Positions 16,546 through 25,694 of a stretch of DNA of 50,542 nt are shown here, piece by piece. Below the pieces are notes generated by a model. That model saw nothing but the letters and a program-made list of their open reading frames with translations, was not told the origin of the DNA and searched no databases. Origin of the DNA: Clostridia bacterium (GTDB taxonomy: Bacteria > Bacillota > Clostridia > Oscillospirales > CAG-272); assembly GCA_017398585.1 (NCBI GenBank), contig JAFQFS010000158.1, forward strand, positions 1 to 50,542, written 5' to 3'. The first letter of the stretch is position 1, and the number at the start of each line of letters is the position of its first letter. A program made the translations under genes and the position numbers.

Positions 16546-17952
16546 ATGTACGTACTTCCCAGACCGAAAATTGCTTTTGCCGAAGAACCCGTATCGGAAC
16601 TTGCTCTCCGCTACCGTTATACGGACGGCATCGAATATCCCGAAGTGATCCGCACATTCACCGACTACGCGGACCGTGTGTTCGGCGTTGTCTTCACACG
16701 CGGTGAAGGCGGCATTGCGATCACTACAAACGAACATCTCGTCGACGGCGGTTACTGTATCCATCACAACGGCGGCGAAGTCGAAATCGCTGTGAAGGAC
16801 GGCACCGCGCTGTCCTACGCATTCGCAACGCTTCTCCTGATGATGGAAAAATCCGAAAACGGCGTGAAGCTGCCGACCATCGACGAACTGCAGGACCATC
16901 CCGAAGGAACATGGCGCGGGCTGATGATCGACCTCGCACGGCGCTGGCACCCTGTCAAATACCTGTTCGACGCGGTTGACCTCTGCTGGCTGTATAAGAT
17001 TAATCGTCTCCAGCTCCATTTCACCGACGACCAGAGCTATACCCTCCCCTGCCGGGCGTTCCCGAACCTGCCGTCCGACAACCGTCACTACACCTACGCG
17101 GAACTCGAAGCCCTGCGCGACTACGCGGCACAGAGACATGTAACGCTCGTTCCGGAAGTGGACATGCCCGGGCACTGCACGCAGTTCATGCAGAAATATC
17201 CCGAAGTGTTCGGCTCCCACGGCATCATCTGTGCAGAAGACAAAGCGTTCGATGGTCTGTATGAAATCATCAAAGAAGTTCTCGAAATTTTCCCGGATTC
17301 CCCGTACATCCACCTCGGCGGCGACGAAGCCGCGATCTCCCGCTGGGACGACTGCGAAGGCTGCCGCGCGTACATGAAGGAACACGGTCTCGAAAACGTC
17401 CACGCGACCTACGCCCACTTCCTGCAGCGCGTGACCGACATGGTACTCGATCTCGGACGCACGCCCGTTATCTGGGAAGGCTTCTCGAAGGAATACAACC
17501 ATCTCATCTCGAAAAAAGTCCTCGTCGTCGCGTGGGAATCGTATTACCAGCTCGCTCCCGATCTTCTCGAAGGCGGATTCACGATCTTCAACTGCTCATG
17601 GAAGCCGCTGTACATCGTCACACCGAACACGCACTGGACACCCGCGGAAATTCTGAACTGGAACATCTACACCTGGCAGCACTGGTGGCCGAAGTCCATC
17701 GCGAGCAAGCAGGAAATCGTCGTACCGGACACCGCTCCCGTCCTCGGCGGTCAGATCTGCGCGTGGGGCGACGGCATGGGCTCGTTCCCGTCCAGTGAGG
17801 AAGCGTGCAAAACGGAATTCGGTCTGATCCGTCCGCGCATTGCCGCACTTGCCGAAAAGACGTGGAATGTACACACCGACATCACCGCAGAAGAGCTGGA
17901 AACGGCGTATGCACACACCGACGCTGTTCTCACCCGTATGCTGAGAGGCTAA
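16546..17952 (+). CDS. Beta-N-acetylhexosaminidase, GH20
   Basis: GH20 enzymes remove terminal GlcNAc or GalNAc by substrate-assisted catalysis. The 468-residue protein has an N-terminal GH20b-like domain and a catalytic TIM barrel from about residue 120 (GTWRGLMIDLARRWHPV). It has VPEVDMPGHC and the catalytic Asp-Glu pair in HLGGDEA (D260-E261). A late tryptophan region is AWGDGMGSF. There is no signal peptide, so hydrolysis is intracellular after uptake. AAAGGAAC precedes the ATG. It is the last gene of the operon, followed by a strong terminator. Confidence 0.95.
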   Translation: MYVLPRPKIAFAEEPVSELALRYRYTDGIEYPEVIRTFTDYADRVFGVVFTRGEGGIAITTNEHLVDGGYCIHHNGGEVEIAVKDGTALSYAFATLLLMMEKSENGVKLPTIDELQDHPEGTWRGLMIDLARRWHPVKYLFDAVDLCWLYKINRLQLHFTDDQSYTLPCRAFPNLPSDNRHYTYAELEALRDYAAQRHVTLVPEVDMPGHCTQFMQKYPEVFGSHGIICAEDKAFDGLYEIIKEVLEIFPDSPYIHLGGDEAAISRWDDCEGCRAYMKEHGLENVHATYAHFLQRVTDMVLDLGRTPVIWEGFSKEYNHLISKKVLVVAWESYYQLAPDLLEGGFTIFNCSWKPLYIVTPNTHWTPAEILNWNIYTWQHWWPKSIASKQEIVVPDTAPVLGGQICAWGDGMGSFPSSEEACKTEFGLIRPRIAALAEKTWNVHTDITAEELETAYAHTDAVLTRMLRG

Positions 17953-17968
17953 ATCCCCCGAAAACACA

Positions 17969-17996
17969 AAAAGGACTTTGCAAAAAGTCCTTTTTT
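17969..17996 (+). terminator. Intrinsic terminator after GH20
   Basis: AAGGACTTT and AAAGTCCTT flank a small loop and are followed by TTTTTT (17991-17996), a classic rho-independent terminator. Confidence 0.9.
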
Positions 17997-18019
17997 ATTA
18001 CGAAATTATGATTTAACCG

Positions 18020-18048
18020 TTGCTTTTTTTCGCGTTTTATGGCATAAT
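18020..18048 (+). promoter_or_regulatory. Promoter of the NSS symporter gene
   Basis: TTGCTT (18020-18025) and CATAAT (18043-18048) are 17 bp apart, with the next gene start at 18097. AAAGGAG lies 14 nt before that start, a rather long spacing. Confidence 0.7.
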
Positions 18049-18096
18049 ATATAGGTATGTGTATTTATATCTCGCAAAGGAGTCACAGCAAACTTT

Positions 18097-19449
18097 ATGG
18101 AAAACAGAAGCAGCTTCACCGGCAAAATCGGATTCGTCCTTGCAGCTGCCGGTTCTGCGGTCGGGCTCGGAAACATCTGGCGTTTCCCCTACCTTGCCGC
18201 AAAGTACGGCGGCGGGATCTTCCTGCTCGTCTACCTCATTCTCGCAGTCACCTTCGGCTTCACCCTCATGGTTGCCGAGATCGCTCTCGGACGCAAAACC
18301 GGTCTTTCTGCCGTCGGTGCGTTCGATAAACTCAACAAAAAATTCAAGTTCGTCGGCATTATCGCCGCGATCATCCCGAGCATAATCCTTCCCTACTACT
18401 CCGTCATCGGCGGTTGGGTAACGAAGTACCTCGCAGTCTTTATCACCGGCGGAGCAAGTACCGCGGCTTCCGATACCTACTTCACGGACTTCATCGCAAA
18501 GCCCGTGGAACCGATCGTCTGGTTTGCCCTCTTCATCGGCATCACCGCGGTCGTCGTCATGCTCGGCGTACAGAAGGGTGTTGAAAACGTCAGCAAATTC
18601 ATGATGCCCATTCTCGTCGTCCTGACGCTGGTCATCGCGGTCTACACCATCTGCCAGCCCGGCGCATGGGAAGGCGTTCTCTACTACATCACCCCCGACT
18701 TCAGCCGCTTCTCCGCAACGACCGTTCTCGCGGCCATGGGACAGCTCTTCTACTCCATGTCCCTCGCGATGGGTATCATGATCACCTACGGTTCTTACAT
18801 GAAGAAGGAAGTCAACCTCGAATCCTCCGTTCACCAGATCGAGATCTTCGACACCGGCGTAGCGTTCCTTGCCGGTCTGATGATCATCCCCTCCGTCTTC
18901 GTCTTCTCCGGCGGTGACGAAGCCGCTCTTGGCAAGGGTCCCGGTCTGATGTTCATCACCCTCCCGAAGGTATTTGACAGCATGGCAGGCGGTACCGTCA
19001 TCGGTGCGGTCTTCTTCCTGCTCGTTCTCTTCGCGGCGATGACCTCCTCCATCTCCCTGATGGAAACGGTCGTCTCCATTTTCGAAGACAAGTTCAAGCT
19101 CGGACGCACCAAGACCTGTCTGCTCGTTCTCGCAGGCTGTCTCCTGCTTGGCATCCCGTCCTCCCTCGGTTTCGGTGTTCTTGGAAATATCAATGTTCTC
19201 GGCCTCAGCATCCTCGATATGTTCGACTTCGTCAGCAACAGTGTCCTCATGCCGATCGTCGCGTTCCTCACCTGCATCTTCATCGGATATATCCTCAAGC
19301 CGCAGGCGATCATCGAAGAAGTGGAACGTTCCGCACGCTTCAAGTCCAAGAAGCTGTTCACCGTTATCATCAAGTACATCGCTCCGGTGTTCATCGTCCT
19401 GATCCTCGTTTCCTCCGTCCTCGACGTGCTGGGAATCTTTAAAATTTGA
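18097..19449 (+). CDS. Sodium-dependent transporter, NSS (SNF) family
   Basis: This is a 450-residue membrane symporter with about 11-12 transmembrane segments. The hallmark TM1 sequence AAAGSAVGLGNIWRFPYL (about residues 16-33) carries the sodium- and substrate-binding residues. LYYSMSLAMGIMITYGSYM corresponds to TM6-7. Prokaryotic NSS proteins such as LeuT, TnaT and Tyt1 import amino acids with sodium, so an amino acid is the likely cargo. The gene is monocistronic: its own promoter, then H7 five bp after the stop. Confidence 0.93.
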   Translation: MENRSSFTGKIGFVLAAAGSAVGLGNIWRFPYLAAKYGGGIFLLVYLILAVTFGFTLMVAEIALGRKTGLSAVGAFDKLNKKFKFVGIIAAIIPSIILPYYSVIGGWVTKYLAVFITGGASTAASDTYFTDFIAKPVEPIVWFALFIGITAVVVMLGVQKGVENVSKFMMPILVVLTLVIAVYTICQPGAWEGVLYYITPDFSRFSATTVLAAMGQLFYSMSLAMGIMITYGSYMKKEVNLESSVHQIEIFDTGVAFLAGLMIIPSVFVFSGGDEAALGKGPGLMFITLPKVFDSMAGGTVIGAVFFLLVLFAAMTSSISLMETVVSIFEDKFKLGRTKTCLLVLAGCLLLGIPSSLGFGVLGNINVLGLSILDMFDFVSNSVLMPIVAFLTCIFIGYILKPQAIIEEVERSARFKSKKLFTVIIKYIAPVFIVLILVSSVLDVLGIFKI

Positions 19450-19453
19450 GCTT

Positions 19454-19684
19454 TCCGGGGAAAAACTTTTTGAAAAAAGTTTTTCCCCGGACCCCTTTTC
19501 AAAAACTTTCAAACGAAAAAAACAGACAAAGAAAGTGCAGATCTGAAGTAATAAAGTTTCTGTAAGGCTTACAGACGTTTTGTAACTTCAAATCTGCACT
19601 TTCTTTATCTTAATTTATAGTATAAAGTTTTTTGGAAGGGGTTCGGGGAAACCTTTTTGCAAAAAGGTTTCCCCGAAAAACTTT
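19454..19684. repeat. Composite of head-to-head hairpin elements H7 and H8
   Basis: H7 (19454-19510, reverse; stem CCGGGGAAAAACTTTTT / AAAAAGTTTTTCCCCGG) and H8 (19623-19684, forward; stem CGGGGAAACCTTTTT / AAAAAGGTTTCCCCG) flank a central inverted repeat. The central arms, AAAGAAAGTGCAGATCTGAAGT and its near-complement about 60 bp later, differ at one position, and an inner palindrome CTGTAAG-G-CTTACAG sits between them. The whole 231 bp is therefore one large nested palindrome between two convergent genes. Confidence 0.85.
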
Positions 19685-19690
19685 ATTTTC

Positions 19691-22300
19691 TCATTCCGCC
19701 TTCAGTACAATGTCGATACCGTAGCGGCCGCTCTTTCTGCCGAAGAGGGAGAGACCGTTTCCGCTTTCCGTGGAGAAGGTCAGCGTGATTTCGTCCTTAT
19801 ACTTCATGCCGAGCAGGAGCGCGGACGGTACACGGACGTCGCAGAGATAGCCGTAAGTGCCTGCTTCGTCGAGGAGGTCGTCCACGATCTGGTAGTGGTG
19901 CGACAGAGCGCCGCGGGAGTCCGCCGGACAGTCGGGCAGGAGAACCGTCGCGCACGGCACGCCGTCAATGGCAACGGTCACGTCGCCCGGATTCGGAATT
20001 TCGTCCGTCTGCGGGAAGGAGTTGCGGTTTTCACCCGGGTCGCAGCGGTAGCCGAGCATGTAGCTGATATCCACCTTGATGTTCGCTTCTTCCTTCGGGA
20101 AGTCGTGGGTCATCGGCGCTCTCGTGGATGCTTCGAAGAGGATGTGAAGATTGTCCGCATCCGCAAAGTTCGGGATGTCCGCCGTCTTTACGTTCACGGA
20201 GAACGTACCGCTTGCGAGACCGTTGAGCTTGCTGCCTTCCTGTGCGGTGAACGCACGTGCAAAGCCTTCGCCGGTAAGGGATGCCGGAGTGATGGTCAGA
20301 ACATCATCGCGGGAGGCCTGTACATCGAACATCACTGCGTTGGTCATGATGACTTCGTCACCGTCGAGGAGCTGCCAGGAAAGAACCGCGGTGCCGTCGG
20401 TTTCCGGCATAGCCGCACGGATCGCCCCGGCACTAAAGGTACCGTAGCCTTCCCAGACGATGCTGTATTCGCCGAAGTCACAGACTTCCGCTTCGATGCC
20501 GTTTACCGGGTCGGACGCGGTGAGCTGCCATACGATGTCAAGTACTTTGCCGTGACGGATATCCGTGAAACTGGAGCCGAACATCGGAAGCGTCACGGTC
20601 TCGCCCGCCTTCACCGTGGTCATCGGAGCATAATCCGCGCCGAGGTAATCCTGCGAATGGAGATCGCGGAGACTCATGCCGTATACGTCGTAACCGAAAT
20701 CCTTATCGGAATTGTCGATCTTGTAATAACCGTTGAATTCGTTGACTACGTCGTGGAATTCCGTGAAAACGAAGCCGCAGAGTTTGTCATGCAGACGGAA
20801 TTCGTTCATCATGTATTTGTACTGCCAGGAAATATCGCTTTCGCCCGCATTGCCTCTGATGCCCCAGACGTTGCCGCATTCGCTGTTCATGCACGGAACA
20901 TCCTGCATGGTGTAGCCTTCCTTGTAATTTTCCTGCGATCCAACATATGCACCGTTGCAGAAGCCGTCGACGACGCCCTTCACACGTTCGTAGCCGTTGG
21001 AGTAGAAGTGCCATGTGTTGACATCGGTGATGGTGTGGTCACGGTTGCAGACGGAGTTGTCTTCGACCAGACGGGTCGGGTCAAGTTCCTTTACGCGGCG
21101 GAAACACTTTTCCACCCATTCGGCGGTTTCCTTTTTGTATTCGCGTTTTTCGTTTCCTTCTTCGTCCTTCCACTTGGTAAAGAGCCCCCATGTTTCGTTG
21201 AATACGACCCAGTAGAACGTGGACGGATGGTTGCGGTCGCGGAGGATCTGCTCTTCCATTTCGATTTCGTACTGCGCTCTCGTATCCGGTTCGGGATTGC
21301 CCCAGAAGCACGGGATGTCTTCCATGATAAGCAGACCGAGACGGTCAGCATAATACAGCTTCAGCGGTTCTTCCGCCTTAATGTGGATACGCGCCATGTT
21401 GATGCCGATTCTCTTGAGACGGAGAATTTCGTCGCGGCAGTCTTCGTCCGCCGGGAGCGTAAAGAATCCCTTCGGGTTGAAGGACTGGTCAAGAACGCCG
21501 TTGATATAGTACGGCTTGCCGTTGAGAGTGATGTAATTGCGGTTGTTCTTTCCGAACTTTCCGGTACCGATCTCACGGATGCCGAAGTAAGTGGAAACCA
21601 CGTCGTCACCAAGGGTCAGCGTACCGTCATAGAGGTTTGGTTCTTCGGGCGTCCAGAGCTTCGGCTCGTCCACCTTGAAGCTGAGAACCGCCTTGCCGTC
21701 GGTCACGTCTGCAGACGCGGTGATTCCCGCAAAGTCCGCCGTGACAGCCGCACCGCAGCAGCATCCCGCGGTTTCAATTTCGTAAGTAACCGTACCGTCG
21801 AGCTTCGTCTGCACGAAGAAGGACTTGATGTACGCCGCCGGACGCGCTTCCATCCATACGGTCTGCCAGATGCCGCGTGCATCGCCGTAGCCCTGCTTGC
21901 CGTACATCTGATTTCTCGCACCGGTATCGGTCGCGGAAACAGTAATCTCGTTGTCACCGTCACGGTTCCATACATCGGTCACGTCAAATTCGAACTTCGC
22001 ATAGCCGCCCTTGTGTCCGCCGAGAACCTCGCCGTTGACTGCTACTTCGCAGGTGTAATCGACTGCGCCGAAGCAGAGGAAGATCTTCGCGCCGGCGGGA
22101 TTCCACTGTACCGTGCGGCGGTAATAACCGGTGCCGTCCTTGGATTCATCAATGCCGGACAGCGGCGAGCCCCACGGATAGGGTACTTCGATGGTACGGT
22201 CGTATGTGGGTGCGTCAAACGAGAAGTCCCACGTCCCGTTGAGATTCAGCCATTCCGCACGGGCGAAATCCTGAAGGGGAAACATTGTCTTTGTTACCAT
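19691..22300 (-). CDS. Glycoside hydrolase family 2 (beta-galactosidase/glucuronidase-like)
   Basis: This 869-residue enzyme has the GH2 plan: an N-terminal sugar-binding jelly roll (LNLNGTWDFSFDAPTYDR), an Ig-like domain, the catalytic TIM barrel (RLKRIGINMARIHIKAEEPL), and extra C-terminal beta domains. The acid/base glutamate is in VVFNETWG (about residue 369) and the nucleophile in MNSECG (about 474). No signal peptide is present, so it acts inside the cell. I chose ATG 22300 because AAGGAG lies 6 nt upstream; the ten residues before it are untranslated leader. The sugar specificity is open. It is the last gene of an SGNH-GNAT-GH2 operon. Confidence 0.92.
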   Translation of the reverse strand: MVTKTMFPLQDFARAEWLNLNGTWDFSFDAPTYDRTIEVPYPWGSPLSGIDESKDGTGYYRRTVQWNPAGAKIFLCFGAVDYTCEVAVNGEVLGGHKGGYAKFEFDVTDVWNRDGDNEITVSATDTGARNQMYGKQGYGDARGIWQTVWMEARPAAYIKSFFVQTKLDGTVTYEIETAGCCCGAAVTADFAGITASADVTDGKAVLSFKVDEPKLWTPEEPNLYDGTLTLGDDVVSTYFGIREIGTGKFGKNNRNYITLNGKPYYINGVLDQSFNPKGFFTLPADEDCRDEILRLKRIGINMARIHIKAEEPLKLYYADRLGLLIMEDIPCFWGNPEPDTRAQYEIEMEEQILRDRNHPSTFYWVVFNETWGLFTKWKDEEGNEKREYKKETAEWVEKCFRRVKELDPTRLVEDNSVCNRDHTITDVNTWHFYSNGYERVKGVVDGFCNGAYVGSQENYKEGYTMQDVPCMNSECGNVWGIRGNAGESDISWQYKYMMNEFRLHDKLCGFVFTEFHDVVNEFNGYYKIDNSDKDFGYDVYGMSLRDLHSQDYLGADYAPMTTVKAGETVTLPMFGSSFTDIRHGKVLDIVWQLTASDPVNGIEAEVCDFGEYSIVWEGYGTFSAGAIRAAMPETDGTAVLSWQLLDGDEVIMTNAVMFDVQASRDDVLTITPASLTGEGFARAFTAQEGSKLNGLASGTFSVNVKTADIPNFADADNLHILFEASTRAPMTHDFPKEEANIKVDISYMLGYRCDPGENRNSFPQTDEIPNPGDVTVAIDGVPCATVLLPDCPADSRGALSHHYQIVDDLLDEAGTYGYLCDVRVPSALLLGMKYKDEITLTFSTESGNGLSLFGRKSGRYGIDIVLKAE

Positions 22301-22333
22301 AATTGACTCCTTATTATGTATATTTTTCACGGA

Positions 22334-22813
22334 TCACTCCGCCATTTTCTTTAAGGTATCGCCGGTGAGACGGTAGGTCGTCCAGTCATCCAGCCGGACG
22401 GCGCCGAGGGAAAGGTAAAAGTCGATGCTCGGCTGATTCCAGTCGAGACAGTACCATTCGAGACGTCCGCAGCCTCGTTCGACGGCGATTTTCGCAAGCT
22501 GTGTGAGAAGTCCCTTGCCGTATCCTTTTCCGCGGTATTCCGGAAGAACGAACAGATCTTCAAGCCAGATGCCTGCGCGTCCGAGGAAGGTTGAAAAATT
22601 GTAGCAGAACAGTGCGAAGCCGACTTCCCGGCCGTCCTCGACCGCAAAAAGTACCTCCGCCTTTCCCTTCTCAAAGATCCACTCGCGCAGAACCTCCTCC
22701 GTCGCGACGACGTCGTTCTCCATGTGTTCATAAACTGCCAGCTGACGGATGAAATTCAAAATCGTGCCGACATCGGTTTCGTCGGCAAAACGGTATTCAA
22801 AACTGGTGCTCAT
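22334..22813 (-). CDS. GNAT acetyltransferase, diamine N-acetyltransferase (SSAT)-like
   Basis: This 159-residue single-domain GNAT enzyme closely follows the SAT1/thialysine acetyltransferase pattern: VGTILNFIRQLAVYE at the start, TFLGRAGIWLEDLFVLPEYRGKGYGKGLL containing the acetyl-CoA loop RGKGYGK (given here by its core), and the end RLEWYCLDWNQPSIDFYLSLGA. Polyamines or similar amines are the likely substrates. ATG 22813 is preferred over upstream starts because GAGGG lies just before it and the preceding gene stops 8 bp away. It is co-transcribed with the SGNH hydrolase. Confidence 0.88.
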   Translation of the reverse strand: MSTSFEYRFADETDVGTILNFIRQLAVYEHMENDVVATEEVLREWIFEKGKAEVLFAVEDGREVGFALFCYNFSTFLGRAGIWLEDLFVLPEYRGKGYGKGLLTQLAKIAVERGCGRLEWYCLDWNQPSIDFYLSLGAVRLDDWTTYRLTGDTLKKMAE

Positions 22814-22820
22814 ACGTCCC

Positions 22821-23450
22821 TCATTCCGCAGGACCGAGCTGTGCGAGGACATGCTCGGTGATGCATTTCGCCTGTATATCGATTGCCGGTGCATGGAAGT
22901 GATAGGTGTCCGACCAGTATTCCTCGCGGTCAAGTCCGTCCATTGCGGCGAACAGATCGATCACGGGGAGATTCTTTTCTGCCGCCAGACGGGTAACCGT
23001 CTCGTTGAGTGAAGCGGAGATCGCGGTGAGCTTCGCATCCTTCAGCGGTGTGCTGAGGGTCAGAGACAGCTTCGTTTCCGGAAGCTTCGCGCGGATGAAG
23101 TCCACCGCGGACGCGTATGCCGCGTCCCATTCCGCACGGTCGGTCGAGAGACTGTGCAGACCGTTGTTGAAGCAAACCGCGTCGTACGGATACGCGTCGA
23201 GCATGAAGTCAAGTTCACGGAAGTAGTCCGGGTCGGTCACGCACTTCGAAGACGCCCAGAAGGAAACGTTGACCCGTCCTTCCAGTTTTTCGCGCACTTT
23301 TCCGTTGTAGCCGTTGCAGATGGAATCGCCGATCAGCAGCACGCGCGGCTTGCCGGTTTCCGTTGCATTATAGGAATACGTAATGCTCCACTCAATGTTT
23401 TCACGCACCCTTGACGTGGTTGCTGGAGCAAAATCCTGCCATTTTATCAT
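22821..23450 (-). CDS. SGNH/GDSL-type hydrolase
   Basis: This roughly 210-residue esterase-fold protein has the nucleophile motif LLIGDSICNGY, an oxyanion-hole asparagine in VCFNNGLHSL, and a C-terminal catalytic Asp/His in SDTYHFHAPAI. SGNH hydrolases cleave acyl esters, often acetyl groups on sugars, which fits its place in an operon with GH2. Two ATGs lie close together at 23459 and 23450. AAAGGA is 8 nt before the second but directly against the first, so I use 23450. No signal peptide is seen. Confidence 0.87.
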   Translation of the reverse strand: MIKWQDFAPATTSRVRENIEWSITYSYNATETGKPRVLLIGDSICNGYNGKVREKLEGRVNVSFWASSKCVTDPDYFRELDFMLDAYPYDAVCFNNGLHSLSTDRAEWDAAYASAVDFIRAKLPETKLSLTLSTPLKDAKLTAISASLNETVTRLAAEKNLPVIDLFAAMDGLDREEYWSDTYHFHAPAIDIQAKCITEHVLAQLGPAE

Positions 23451-23489
23451 AAAATTCATCCTTTCCGTCGAGATTTCTTGTACAGTATC

Positions 23490-23518
23490 ATTATAACAGA
23501 AGTCTCCGGTGATGTAAA
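23490..23518 (-). promoter_or_regulatory. Promoter of the SGNH-GNAT-GH2 operon
   Basis: On the minus strand TTTACA (23513-23518) and TATAAT (23490-23495) are 17 bp apart, about 40 bp before the start codon. Confidence 0.8.
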
Positions 23519-23549
23519 GTCATTGGGGGAAAATTGTAAAACGCAAAAT

Positions 23550-23574
23550 GGTGCTCACCGTATCGGTAAGCACC
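23550..23574 (-). terminator. Terminator at the end of the fatty-acid operon
   Basis: GGTGCTTACC and GGTGAGCACC form a stem with one interior G-T pair, followed on the minus strand by ATTTTGCGTTTT. A weaker hairpin, CAAATCC / GGATTTG, lies between it and the accA stop at about 23598-23618. Confidence 0.75.
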
Positions 23575-23630
23575 ACTCTGCGCACTTTTTCAAACAAATC
23601 CAATAATGGGATTTGTGCTGTATTGATTCG

Positions 23631-24407
23631 TTACAGCGTTCCGATGGCACGGAACTTACCGTAACGCGACGCAAGAAGACGCGGCATGGACTGTTTGCTG
23701 AGCAGGGACAGCTCGGAAATGATCGACTTTTTCAGAATCCGCGCGATTTCTTCGGGCGCCTTGTAGGATTCGGGAATAATCGCGTCCGCGATCTTCATGC
23801 GGTAGAGATCACTCGCCGTGAGACGGAGCGCTTCCGCCGCTTCGGGCGCCTTGGAGGAATCCTTGTAGAGGATACTCGCGCATCCTTCGGGAGAAATAAC
23901 GGAATAAACGGCGTTTTCAAACATGAAAATCTTGTCTGCCACGCTCAATGCAAGCGCACCGCCGCTGCCGCCTTCTCCAACGACCACACTGATGATCGGG
24001 GTCTTCAGGGCGCACATTTCCCACAGGTTTTCCGCGATCGCCTGTCCCTGTCCGCGTTCTTCGGCACCAATGCCGCAGTACGCGCCGGGGCTTCCGACGA
24101 AGCAGATAACCGGTCTCTGGAATTTTTCCGCCTGCTTCATCAAACGGAGCGCCTTCCGGTAACCTTCCGGAGACGGGCAGCCGAAGTTGCGTTTGATGCG
24201 GTCTTCAATGGTATCGCCGCGGTTCATCGTGATACAGGTCACCGGCATTCCGTCCAGAAAACCGATACCTCCGACGATCGCGCCGTCGTCGCTGTAGCGG
24301 CGGTCGCCGTGAAGTTCCGTAAAATTGTCGATGATCCGGCTGATATACCAGTTGCCCATCGGACGGTCGGCTGCTCTGGCAATTCCGACTTTTTCATATG
24401 CGTTCAT
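23631..24407 (-). CDS. accA: Acetyl-CoA carboxylase carboxyltransferase subunit alpha
   Basis: AccA pairs with AccD to transfer the carboxyl group from carboxybiotin to acetyl-CoA, giving malonyl-CoA, the first committed step of fatty-acid synthesis. The 258-residue protein has the crotonase-like core with FGCPSPEGYRKALRLMKQAEKF, VGSPGAYCGIGAEERGQGQA, GEGGSGGALAL and SVISPEGCASILYKD. It is somewhat short at the N-terminus compared with proteobacterial AccA, as usual in Firmicutes. GGAG precedes the ATG. It is the last gene of the operon and follows accD by 26 bp. Confidence 0.95.
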   Translation of the reverse strand: MNAYEKVGIARAADRPMGNWYISRIIDNFTELHGDRRYSDDGAIVGGIGFLDGMPVTCITMNRGDTIEDRIKRNFGCPSPEGYRKALRLMKQAEKFQRPVICFVGSPGAYCGIGAEERGQGQAIAENLWEMCALKTPIISVVVGEGGSGGALALSVADKIFMFENAVYSVISPEGCASILYKDSSKAPEAAEALRLTASDLYRMKIADAIIPESYKAPEEIARILKKSIISELSLLSKQSMPRLLASRYGKFRAIGTL

Positions 24408-24433
24408 ATATCTAACTCCATTTGTATCAAATC

Positions 24434-25231
24434 TTACCGGAACTTCCGTCCCGCCGCCGTGTTCGCGGTCAGGAGACGACTGATGACCTTTTGGGATTCT
24501 TCGCGGGAGATGAGAAGGTCAACAAAGCCGTGTTCGAGCTGGAATTCCGCGGACTGGAACCCTTTCGGGAGCTTTTCGCCCGTGGTCTGCTCGATGACAC
24601 GCTGACCGGCAAAGCCGATGAGGGCCCCAGGTTCGGCGGCGATGATGTCTCCTTCCATCGCAAAGCTCGCAGTGATGCCGCCCGTGGTCGGATCGGTCAG
24701 AACGGGCATATAAAAGAGACCTGCGTCGTTGTGCCAGCGGACCGCCGCACTGACTTTCGCCATCTGCATGAGAGAGAGAACGCCCTCCTGCATCCGCGCG
24801 CCGCCGGAACAGATATACCCCACAACCGGCAGGCGGTTTTCCGTCGCATATTCGAAGAGACGGGTGATCTTTTCGCCGACAACGGTCCCCATGCTCGCCA
24901 TCATGAAATTCGAATCCATTACAAACAGCGTGGTCATAATGCCGCCGATCTTTGCGTGACCGGTGACGACCGCGTCGCGTTCTCCCGTTGCTTCGATCGC
25001 CTTTTCCAGCTTTTCATCGTATTCCGGAAAATCGATGATGTTTTCACTCTTCATGGATGCGTCGTGCTCGCGGAATGTGCCGCGGTCGGCAAGTAAAGCG
25101 ATGCGCTCTCTGGCACTCATACGGAAATAATTACCGCAGCAGGGACACATCCGGCCGTTCTTGCGGAGAACCGCATCGTCCGTTTCCTGCCCGCACTTTT
25201 TGCACTTTACAATCGTTGTTTCCTTAGCCAT
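24434..25231 (-). CDS. accD: Acetyl-CoA carboxylase carboxyltransferase subunit beta
   Basis: AccD carries the N-terminal zinc ribbon of the carboxyltransferase. CKKCG and CPCCG supply Cys10, Cys13, Cys29 and Cys32. The crotonase-fold body shows [47 protein letters not shown] and [10 protein letters not shown]. The 265-residue length is normal. It sits directly after fabZ (12 bp gap). The biotin carrier (AccB) and biotin carboxylase (AccC) genes usually found just before it in Clostridia are absent here, so those subunits must be encoded elsewhere. Confidence 0.96.
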   Translation of the reverse strand: MAKETTIVKCKKCGQETDDAVLRKNGRMCPCCGNYFRMSARERIALLADRGTFREHDASMKSENIIDFPEYDEKLEKAIEATGERDAVVTGHAKIGGIMTTLFVMDSNFMMASMGTVVGEKITRLFEYATENRLPVVGYICSGGARMQEGVLSLMQMAKVSAAVRWHNDAGLFYMPVLTDPTTGGITASFAMEGDIIAAEPGALIGFAGQRVIEQTTGEKLPKGFQSAEFQLEHGFVDLLISREESQKVISRLLTANTAAGRKFR

Positions 25232-25243
25232 CGATCCGTTTCC

Positions 25244-25666
25244 TCATTCTTTGTTTTCGGTCAGCACGAAGGAGAACGTCGCTTCCACGGCAACCTTGCC
25301 GTTCACACGGCCGACACCCTTCGCAAAATAGAACGGTTTCATGACACGGGTGATGCTGCATTCGGTTTCAAGAACATCGCCCGGCTGTACCGGACTGCGG
25401 AACTTTACCTTGTCCAGCCCACTGAAGAACGGCAGAATTCCGTCGCGCATTTCATCCATCAGGCAGACACACGCGGACTGCGCCATCATTTCGCACAGAA
25501 TCACGCCCGGTACGATCGGATGCCCCGGAAAATGTCCCTGCAGGAACCATTCGTCCCCGCGGATCGCAATTTTGCCGTAAGCCACGCCGTCGCGGAGTTC
25601 CGCTTCGTCTACCAGAAGCATCGCGTCGCGGTGCGGAAGGATCTGCATAAGTTCGGTTTTATTCAT
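25244..25666 (-). CDS. fabZ: 3-hydroxyacyl-ACP dehydratase FabZ
   Basis: FabZ dehydrates beta-hydroxyacyl-ACP to trans-2-enoyl-ACP. The 140-residue hot-dog protein has LPHRDAMLLVDEA, the catalytic histidine motif HFPGHPIVPGVILCEMMAQ with the active-site glutamate, and FKFRSPV-like KVKFRSPVQPGD. In many Clostridia fabZ lies between accB and accC; here it is directly between fabF (28 bp) and accD (12 bp). Confidence 0.95.
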   Translation of the reverse strand: MNKTELMQILPHRDAMLLVDEAELRDGVAYGKIAIRGDEWFLQGHFPGHPIVPGVILCEMMAQSACVCLMDEMRDGILPFFSGLDKVKFRSPVQPGDVLETECSITRVMKPFYFAKGVGRVNGKVAVEATFSFVLTENKE

Positions 25667-25694
25667 AAATTTACTCCGTTTTGTTATTCAGAAA

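Noticed and set aside
18037-19512. 491-residue minus-strand frame opposite the NSS symporter
   Set aside because: Antisense shadow with Asp/Glu/Gly-rich composition; it also begins inside hairpin H7.
19895-22306. 803-residue plus-strand reading frame opposite GH2
   Set aside because: It is a shadow of the minus-strand GH2 gene, created by G/C-rich third codon positions. It has no ribosome binding site or recognisable domains, and the GH2 motifs on the other strand are clear.
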